Of a stretch of DNA of 64,000 bases, positions 15,772-21,816 are shown piece by piece. The notes under the pieces are model-generated. The model saw only the letters and a list, made by a program, of their open reading frames with translations. It ran no database searches and was not told the origin of the DNA. The stretch is from positions 1-64,000 of the forward strand of contig NZ_JBHTCX010000003.1 of assembly GCF_042666875.1 (NCBI RefSeq). The letters run 5' to 3'. This DNA comes from Brachybacterium sp042666875 (lineage in GTDB: Bacteria > Actinomycetota > Actinomycetes > Actinomycetales > Dermabacteraceae). A program made the translations under genes and the position numbers. How positions within the stretch are numbered: the first letter of the stretch is position 1; every line of letters begins with the position of its first letter.

Positions 15772-17826
15772 GTGCCTCACCTCCCGGTTCTCTCCCTGCC
15801 CGCTCGTCGCCTGCGCGTCCTGCCGGGCGCGGTGCTGGCCGCGCTGTTCGGCGCCCTGCTGCTGGGCACGACGCCGCCGGCGCAGGCCGACGGACCCGAG
15901 GATCCGGTGCGGCTGGTCATCACCACCGCGGGGCTGGGCTGGGAGGACATCTCCGCCGAGGCGACCCCGAACCTGCAGTGCTTGGCGGACCGCTCCGGTG
16001 CCGGTGCGATGAACACGACCTCGTCCACGGTGGTCTCCACCGAGCGCCAGGGCTTGGAGACTCTGCACACCGGCTACCGGGGCCTCGCGGAGAAGGCACC
16101 GCGCACTGCCGGCATCCCGACCCCGCCCACCGACCAGTGGCAGCAGCTGCCGGTCGAGACCGTCGAGGTCGACGCCGGCGATCGCGAGGCCACCGGCGAG
16201 CTGTCTGCGCAGGAGACCACCGCCGTCGCCGACGCCCTCGCGGGCGATGCGATCGTCCAGGTCGACGCCGGGTCGGTGCCCGACCATGACAATCCGGACC
16301 GCGCGCAGGACCTGGCCGCGCTGGATGAGACCGTCGGCCGCGTCCTCGAAGCCGCCGGCGGCTGCGACGGCGAGGCCCTCCCCCGCACCCTGCTGGTCTC
16401 GGTCGCTGCGACCGATCCGCCGGACCCCGACGAGATGGAGAAGACCGGCGCGGTCGCCTCCCGGACCGTCGGCCTGCAGGTCGCCCTCGATTCGGCCTTC
16501 CCCGGCCAGGCGCTGACCAGCGGGGCCACCAAGCAGAACGGCGTGGTGGTGCTGACCGACGTGCTGCCCACGATCCTGGCCTCCTACGGCGCGGAGCCCG
16601 ACGGGAACATCCCCGGTCAGCCCTTCCGCGGAATCGACCACGGTGACCCCCAGCAGCTCGCCCTGGACCGCTCCCTGGCCGCGGCCGAGGTCGATGCCGC
16701 GACCATGCCGGCGCTCGGCTCGTGGTTCGCCCTCGGTGTGATCGGCCTGGTGCTCGTGCTCGTCCCCGGATTCGCACGACGCCCGCGGGTGGCCGCCGTC
16801 GGCCGCGCCCTGCTGGCCATCACCCCCTTGGCGCTCGCGGCGGCCCTGTTCGCCTCGGCGGTGCCCTGGTGGCGGGCCGAGAACGACGCGCTCGCGCTGA
16901 CCGGAGTGATCTGGGCCGGCAGCGCCATCCTGGCGGCGATCTCACTGGCAGGCCCCTGGCGCCGCCACCGGCTGGGACCCGCCGGGGTCTCTGCGGCCCT
17001 GGTCGCGCTGCTGATCCTCGGGGAGTCCGCGACCGGGTCGCGGTTCCAGCTCGGCTCCCCGCTCGGGGCGCAGCCGATCTCCGGGGGCCGCTTCTACGGG
17101 CTCTCGAACCACCTGTTCGGGATGGTGCTGGCCGCGGCGATGATGGCCCTGCTGTGCCTGTTCGCGGTGGTGGCCACGTCCCGGGCCCGGGTGGTGTGGA
17201 CGCTCGCCGTCGGCGCAGTGGTCGCGGTGGTGTGCGTGGCCCCCTCGATGGGCGCGGACTTCGGCTCCATGCTGACGACGATCCCGACCTTCGGACTGCT
17301 GGCGCTGCTGGTCTCCGGGATCCGGCCACGGCTGTGGCACGTGCTCGCGCTCGGCGCCGGTAGTGTCGTGGCGGTGCTGGGAGTCTCGTTCCTGGACTGG
17401 CTGCGGCCCGCGGAGGAGCGCACCCACCTGGGACGGTTCATCGACGAGCTGATCAGCGGCGAGCTGTTCTCCGTGGTCGTACGCAAACTCGCACAGAACA
17501 TCGGGATGACCACCGGGTACTGGTCCCTCGCGATCCTGATGATCCTCGCCGTGATCGCGTCCGTGGCGATCCTCATGCCGCGCCGGATCGGCTGGCGCCG
17601 CCTCGCCGAGCTCGACACGCTCCACCCCGCCTCGTATGCGGTGCGCGTGGCGCTGGTGGCCGGCACCTGGCTCGGGTACGCCGTCAACGACACCGGCCCT
17701 GTCCTGGTCGCCGCGATCCTGGGGATCTGGATCGCCTATCTCCCGGCGGTGCTGCCGGATCCGACGCTGCCGTCGGAACGGGACGAACCCGTCGGCGGAG
17801 ACGTCACCGCTGCCACTCCTCGATGA
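15772..17826 (+). CDS. Alkaline-phosphatase-like exported domain fused to a multipass membrane domain
   Basis: The 684-residue protein has a signal/anchor segment (VLPGAVLAALFGALLLGTTPPAQA), then an extracytoplasmic domain of about 290 residues that opens like alkaline-phosphatase-superfamily folds (LVITTAGLGWEDISAEATPNLQCLADRSGAGAMNTTS) and contains VVVLTDVLPTILASYG. About nine or ten membrane helices follow, with GGRFYGLSNHLFGMVLAA in the middle. I know similar actinobacterial proteins only as uncharacterised membrane proteins. Classical metal ligands of alkaline phosphatase are not all visible, so activity is uncertain. GTG 15772 fits the leaderless TAGCAT box; ATG 15727 is an alternative. 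The last 23 bases overlap the convergent phosphotransferase gene. Confidence 0.6.
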   Translation: MPHLPVLSLPARRLRVLPGAVLAALFGALLLGTTPPAQADGPEDPVRLVITTAGLGWEDISAEATPNLQCLADRSGAGAMNTTSSTVVSTERQGLETLHTGYRGLAEKAPRTAGIPTPPTDQWQQLPVETVEVDAGDREATGELSAQETTAVADALAGDAIVQVDAGSVPDHDNPDRAQDLAALDETVGRVLEAAGGCDGEALPRTLLVSVAATDPPDPDEMEKTGAVASRTVGLQVALDSAFPGQALTSGATKQNGVVVLTDVLPTILASYGAEPDGNIPGQPFRGIDHGDPQQLALDRSLAAAEVDAATMPALGSWFALGVIGLVLVLVPGFARRPRVAAVGRALLAITPLALAAALFASAVPWWRAENDALALTGVIWAGSAILAAISLAGPWRRHRLGPAGVSAALVALLILGESATGSRFQLGSPLGAQPISGGRFYGLSNHLFGMVLAAAMMALLCLFAVVATSRARVVWTLAVGAVVAVVCVAPSMGADFGSMLTTIPTFGLLALLVSGIRPRLWHVLALGAGSVVAVLGVSFLDWLRPAEERTHLGRFIDELISGELFSVVVRKLAQNIGMTTGYWSLAILMILAVIASVAILMPRRIGWRRLAELDTLHPASYAVRVALVAGTWLGYAVNDTGPVLVAAILGIWIAYLPAVLPDPTLPSERDEPVGGDVTAATPR

Positions 17827-18709
17827 CGCGTTCCAGCGTGCTGCGGCCCAGGGAGCTCATCGCGGGCACCGTCTCCCGGTAGTACCAGACCAGGCCGATG
17901 GCCTGCTCGAAGGCCCACGCGAGAGCGCGCCGCCATTCCAGATCGTCGATCTCCAGTCGTTCCCGGAACGCGTCGCGAGCGGACTGGTCCAGCAGGTGGA
18001 TTCCCACGATCAGATCCAGGGCGCTGTCGGCTGCCGCGAAGCCACCGGTGTCGATCACCCCGGCCAGCCGGCCGCGTGAGACCAGAAGGTTTCCGGGGAT
18101 GAGGTCCCGATGGCTCATGGTCACGCGGCCGGTCTCCGCAGTGGTGCGCAGCTGGGACCAGACCTGGCGCAGCAGCGGCACGTCGAGCAGGCCGACGCTG
18201 CGATCGAGGCACTCGCGCACCCAGTCGTCGTGATCGGTGAGCGATCCTCCGCGGCCCGGTCCCTGGAACCGTCGGCCCCGGGTCTCGGCAGCGCGGAGTG
18301 CGGCCACGAGGTCTGCGAGGTCCTCTGCGAACCGCATCGAATCGGCGAGCACGCTCGGTGTGGCGACGGCCCCGGGGACCCGCGTCTGCAGGGACCATGG
18401 CCGGTCGAGGCCGCTACCAGGCGTCCCGATGCCGAGCGGGCGCGGCGCGGGCACCGGGCTGATCTCCGCGAACTCCGCTTGTGCTGCCGCTTCGCGTCGC
18501 AGCAGGGCGTGGAGCTCGGCGGGGTCGCCCGGCCGCCGCGGGATGCGCGCGATGATCTCGGGGCCGACGGCGACGATCGCGTTGTCGGTCCCGTCCGTCT
18601 CCAGCGCCCGGACCTCGAGGTCGGCGAGCCGGGGGAACTGCTCGGCGATGGCCCGCTGTACGGCGCGGAGCGGAACAGGCGAGGATGCGGAGGCACGGGA
18701 GGCGGTCAT
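17804..18709 (-). CDS. APH-family phosphotransferase (aminoglycoside/choline-kinase fold)
   Basis: The 301-residue cytosolic kinase-like protein shows an ATP-binding N-lobe (DGTDNAIVAVGPEIIARIPRR), the catalytic loop MSHRDLIPGNLLV (HxDxxxxN) and the metal-binding GVIDTGGFAAADSALDL. These match the APH fold used by aminoglycoside phosphotransferases and by metabolic kinases for choline or fructosamines; there is no reason to call it resistance. The final 23 bases overlap the convergent gene at 17826. A TAGTTT box lies 8 bases before the ATG. It is downstream of the glycosyltransferase operon but separated by a long palindrome. Confidence 0.82.
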   Translation of the reverse strand: MTASRASASSPVPLRAVQRAIAEQFPRLADLEVRALETDGTDNAIVAVGPEIIARIPRRPGDPAELHALLRREAAAQAEFAEISPVPAPRPLGIGTPGSGLDRPWSLQTRVPGAVATPSVLADSMRFAEDLADLVAALRAAETRGRRFQGPGRGGSLTDHDDWVRECLDRSVGLLDVPLLRQVWSQLRTTAETGRVTMSHRDLIPGNLLVSRGRLAGVIDTGGFAAADSALDLIVGIHLLDQSARDAFRERLEIDDLEWRRALAWAFEQAIGLVWYYRETVPAMSSLGRSTLERVIEEWQR

Positions 18710-18723
18710 CGGCCGCGAAACTA
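18710..18723 (-). promoter_or_regulatory. Leaderless-type -10 box (TAGTTT) for the APH gene
   Basis: TAGTTT (18723-18718, minus strand) lies 8 bases from ATG 18709. Confidence 0.4.
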
Positions 18724-18777
18724 CCGACGCTCCGGCCTCCCGCGAGGGGTTTTCCGCCCCTCGGCTCGATCTCTGCT

Positions 18778-18838
18778 GTCGAGACCGCTGTAGGTGCCGT
18801 TATTGGGTCCCCATAGCGGCAACTGCAGCGGTCTCGAC
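18778..18838. repeat. 61-base near-perfect intergenic palindrome
   Basis: Arms of 30 bases are centred on T18808. They begin GTCGAGACCGCTGTAG and end CTGCAGCGGTCTCGAC. Of the 30 pairs, 26 are Watson-Crick, two (positions 14 and 23 of the 5' arm) would be G-U in RNA, and only two are true mismatches. It lies between two minus-strand genes and could terminate the upstream glycosyltransferase operon. Its length and lack of a T tract suggest a mobile palindromic repeat rather than a simple terminator. Confidence 0.75.
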
Positions 18839-18871
18839 CCGATCGCGGCTCGCGGCTCGCGAGTGACTGGG

Positions 18872-20626
18872 TCAGTCGGCGTTCTCGGCGTCGACGGCGG
18901 CGTGGACGACGAGCGAGGTGTACTCGTCGGGGCTCAGCGGCGGCCGGATCGAGGGCGGCAGCTCCGGTTCGGGGGCACTGAGGTGGGAGGCGATGATGAC
19001 CGCGTGCTCCGGGCTGAATTCGCCCTCGACCGGTGCGGAGTGCAGCTTCTCGGCGAGCGCGTCGAGATCGACCCCGGCGAGGTAGACGGCGTCGTCGGAG
19101 GCGAAGGGCCCGGTCACCGGCAGGGCGCGCAGCCTGCGTCCCAGGGCCTCGACGTCGACGTCTCCGAGTGCGCGGGTCTCGGCGTCGGAGAACTCGCCCT
19201 CGACCGGGAGCACGGAGTAATCGTCCCGACGGCGCCTCGCGCGGCGGCCTCGTGCCCGCTGCTCGGCGTTCGCGGGCACCTCGCCCGTCGCCGACCCGTC
19301 GGTGACCGCCGGCTGCTCGGTGGACACGGAATCCTCGGCCGGTGCCGGCTGCCCGGTGGACACGGAATCCTCAGTAGGTGCCGGGGCCTCGGGAGCCGCC
19401 GGTACGTCAGCGGTCGCGGGATCCGGCGGGATGGCCCAGGCGTCGGCCTCCGGCTCGTCGGCCTCGGGCACGGCCTGTGCGGGCTCGCCCGGACCGGCGG
19501 CGAAGGCGTCGGCCGTGTGCCCGTCGGCAGTGCGCGCAGGCGTGATCTGGTCCGCGGACGGTTCGTCGACATCGCCGTCCTGGGCGGAGGTCGGCGCGGC
19601 ATCGGCAGACTCCTGGGCGGAGATCGGCGCGGCATCGGCAGACTCCTGGGCGGAGGTCGGCACTGCGTCGACAGGCTCCTCGGCGGCCGTCGGCGCGGGG
19701 CCGTCCGGCTCCTCGCGCTCGGCGACGGTGGCAGCGGCCGGCGAGGGCGCGATGACGTCGCCGTCGAGGTCGTCCTCGGACGGCGCGCCGGCTTCGTCGG
19801 CGTCGAACACGCCGCGGCGCTTGCGGGCCAGGGCGCGCAGCACGTCCCGCAGCTGGGCGGCGCGATGCAGCTGACCGCGCAGGTCACGGCCGGTCGAGCG
19901 GTGGTGGAGGTCCGCCTCGATCTCCTTGACCCAGAATCCTGCGGACAGCGCGTCGATGGTCAGCGACGTCTCCACGCCCCAGCCCGGAGCGAGCGGCTGG
20001 CAGGCCTCCCAGGTCTCGCGGGTGATGCAGCGGGTCCCGGACAGCGGCTGAGTGGCCTCCCAGCCGGTAGCGCGACGGATGCCGTTGCGGGCGGTGCGCA
20101 CGACGATGCCCATGCCGGCCGCGCCGTCCTGCGGGGGCAGCAGGGCGACGGCCATGTCGACGCCCTCGCCGAGCACCGCGTCGACCAGCGGCTGGGCCGC
20201 GGTGGCGGAGCCCTCCATGTCGGCGTCCAGGAACAGCAGGGCACGCGGGGCGACGTCGGCTCCGATGACGGGCAACGGCCCGGTGTGGCCGGGAGCGCGC
20301 GGCTCGGCGTGCAGCTCCTCGGAGAAATCCTCGCCGCCGTCGGCGCGTTCGGCATGCTCGCGGATGGCGACCATCTGCGCACCGGTGGCCATGGCGGCCG
20401 CCTTGCCGCGGTTGGTCTTGTGCCGCACCACCAGCGCGTCGGCCCCCATGGCGACGGCGGAGGTGGCGTCGGTGGAGCCGTCGTCGACGGTCACCACCAG
20501 GTCGACCCCGACGATGGCGCGGGCGGCCTCGATGGTCGCCTCGATCCGCTCCGCCTCGTTCTTGGCGGGGATCACGACGGCCACCCGCTCGGGGCGGTTC
20601 GCCGTCAGCGGCCCCGCGGCGCTCAT
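18872..20626 (-). CDS. GT2-family glycosyltransferase with acidic linker and C-terminal repeats
   Basis: The 584-residue protein opens with a GT-A domain: VAVVIPAKNEAERIEATIEAA (residues 16-36), VDDGSTDAT (48-), LFLDADMEGS with the DxD metal motif at 134-136, and GVETSLTIDALSAGFWVKEIEADLHHR. This resembles glucosyl-3-phosphoglycerate synthase-like enzymes. An Ala/Glu/Asp/Pro linker (about 290-460) carries 11-residue tandem repeats. The tail from about 470 has three copies of a module PVxGxFS...VDxxALxxxL. The start at 20626 overlaps the DUF5926 stop (ATGA), so both are translated together. Activated sugar and acceptor are unknown; the protein is probably cytosolic. Confidence 0.8.
   Translation of the reverse strand: MSAAGPLTANRPERVAVVIPAKNEAERIEATIEAARAIVGVDLVVTVDDGSTDATSAVAMGADALVVRHKTNRGKAAAMATGAQMVAIREHAERADGGEDFSEELHAEPRAPGHTGPLPVIGADVAPRALLFLDADMEGSATAAQPLVDAVLGEGVDMAVALLPPQDGAAGMGIVVRTARNGIRRATGWEATQPLSGTRCITRETWEACQPLAPGWGVETSLTIDALSAGFWVKEIEADLHHRSTGRDLRGQLHRAAQLRDVLRALARKRRGVFDADEAGAPSEDDLDGDVIAPSPAAATVAEREEPDGPAPTAAEEPVDAVPTSAQESADAAPISAQESADAAPTSAQDGDVDEPSADQITPARTADGHTADAFAAGPGEPAQAVPEADEPEADAWAIPPDPATADVPAAPEAPAPTEDSVSTGQPAPAEDSVSTEQPAVTDGSATGEVPANAEQRARGRRARRRRDDYSVLPVEGEFSDAETRALGDVDVEALGRRLRALPVTGPFASDDAVYLAGVDLDALAEKLHSAPVEGEFSPEHAVIIASHLSAPEPELPPSIRPPLSPDEYTSLVVHAAVDAENAD
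19578..19676 (-). repeat. 33-bp tandem repeat inside the glycosyltransferase linker
   Basis: Three units of 33 bp (11 codons): 19578-19610 and 19611-19643 differ at one base, while 19644-19676 is degenerate. They encode ADAAPTSAQES-type repeats. Unit number could vary by slippage without shifting the frame. Confidence 0.85.
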
Positions 20627-21453
20627 CGCAGCGTCACCTGCCGGGCCACGATTCCGCCGCGGGCCCGGCGCTCGAGCGCCGTCAGCAGTTCGTCGGTGTT
20701 CAGGGCCTCCTCGAAGCGAGCGCGGAAGTCCGCAGCGATCTCCTCGACGGGCTCGACCCCGTGCCCCTTGGGCAGGTCCCACACCGGGATCGACATGCCC
20801 TCTGCGCGGAAGGAGCCGACGTACTTGGTGCCCTCACCGATAGCCGATTCGCGGCGGGCGTGCAGGCGGGTGACAGCGTCGATCACGCGGTCCTCATCGG
20901 CGTCGAGCACCCAGCGCACGTGCTCCTTGGGTCCGGCGTCGACCCAGTACGCGTGGGGCAGCCCGCCGATCGGTGCGGTGGGCATGATCGACTCGTTGGC
21001 CTGCTTGATGGACTGATCGATCTCGCTGGTGCGCTCGGCGTTGGGATCGAGCCAGAAGTCGAAGGTCTCGTGCACGGTGATGGCGAAGTCACCGTCCAGG
21101 TCGAGGATCTCCTGCAGACGCGGCGCCTCGTCGTCGAGGGTGACGGTGGTGATCGGGTTGCCGGGCTCGAGGGCGAGGGCGAGCTTGATGGCCTGGCCGA
21201 TGCCGCGCGAGAGGTCCCCGCCGGGGTAGCCGGCCTGGACGCCGACGGTGACGGTGCCGTCCGTGCGACGCACCGCGGGCCAGGCCATGGGCAGGATGGT
21301 CGCCAGTTCCACGTCGGCCGAGCCGTACTCGGCGGTGGTCTTCGCCCTCATGGTCGCCGCCGGGATCAGCTGGCGCATGGCGACCAGGTCTCGTTCGTTC
21401 GGCAGCCCCTCGAAGGGACGGCGGACCAGGTCATCGTGCGCGGCGGAATTCAT
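20623..21453 (-). CDS. DUF5926-family protein
   Basis: The 276-residue protein includes VRRPFEGLPNERDLVAMRQLIPAATM and LATILPMAWPAVRR, which I recognise as the opening of the actinobacterial DUF5926 family. Later parts show VHETFDFWLDPNAE and an acidic central region; there is no membrane segment. The function is not known to me. Family members often begin with an MGKKSRR-type basic stretch absent here, but the ATG at 21453 with a TAGACT box 6 bases upstream fits a leaderless start. The ATGA overlap with the downstream glycosyltransferase gene suggests a shared pathway or complex. Confidence 0.78.
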   Translation of the reverse strand: MNSAAHDDLVRRPFEGLPNERDLVAMRQLIPAATMRAKTTAEYGSADVELATILPMAWPAVRRTDGTVTVGVQAGYPGGDLSRGIGQAIKLALALEPGNPITTVTLDDEAPRLQEILDLDGDFAITVHETFDFWLDPNAERTSEIDQSIKQANESIMPTAPIGGLPHAYWVDAGPKEHVRWVLDADEDRVIDAVTRLHARRESAIGEGTKYVGSFRAEGMSIPVWDLPKGHGVEPVEEIAADFRARFEEALNTDELLTALERRARGGIVARQVTLR

Positions 21454-21465
21454 GGGGCGAGTCTA
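21454..21465 (-). promoter_or_regulatory. Leaderless-type -10 box (TAGACT) for the DUF5926-glycosyltransferase operon
   Basis: TAGACT (21465-21460, minus strand) lies 6 bases before ATG 21453. Confidence 0.5.
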
Positions 21466-21804
21466 CCGATCCCGGGGCACGCTCTCGGGGAGGTGCGGGG
21501 TGCGGATCGGGAGTCGGGCCCGCCCCTGTTCCCCTCGTGGCGGCATCGGGTTCTCATCGTGTCCGCGCCCGGTCCTCATCGTGGCGGCGTGAGGTGCTGA
21601 CCATCCGTGGGACGCTCATCGAGGAGGCCTGGCATATGGCATGGCATCTTCGGATGGCGTCCCCTTCATGGACAGCCACGCGCGCCGGCCTGCGCCTGGT
21701 GTCCCGCTGAAGCTCACGAACGGGCACCTGCGCGGCGCGGCGGGGCCACAAGCAGGTTTTCGCGCCAGACGAGATGGTGACTGCCGCTCCGGCGGTCGCG
21801 GATA
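21466..21804. other. Divergent intergenic region with the second hairpin element
   Basis: About 340 bases separate the DUF5926 and FAD/Fe-S genes. It holds copy 2 of the 63-base element (21605-21671) and upstream promoter sequences; I find no convincing gene. Another weakly structured stretch, 21672-21800, is unassigned. Confidence 0.5.
21605..21671 (+). repeat. 63-base dispersed hairpin element, copy 2
   Basis: GGGACG (21609-21614) and CGTCCC (21658-21663) form inverted ends. Inside are an ATATG block and a CATC-TTCG-GATG hairpin (45-56 of the 21600 line). It aligns end to end, with one compensating indel, with the element at 15612-15678. The hairpin stem differs by base-pair-preserving changes. 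Confidence 0.6.
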
Positions 21805-21816
21805 TACCGTGAGGCG
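21805..21816 (+). promoter_or_regulatory. Leaderless-type -10 box (TACCGT) for the FAD/Fe-S gene
   Basis: TACCGT (21805-21810) lies 6 bases before ATG 21817. Confidence 0.5.

Noticed and set aside
17804..18709. Aminoglycoside resistance gene
   Set aside because: Only general APH-fold motifs are visible; many such kinases are metabolic and nothing around it indicates resistance.
19578..19676. CRISPR-like direct repeats
   Set aside because: Contiguous 33-bp units without spacers that encode an in-frame protein repeat.
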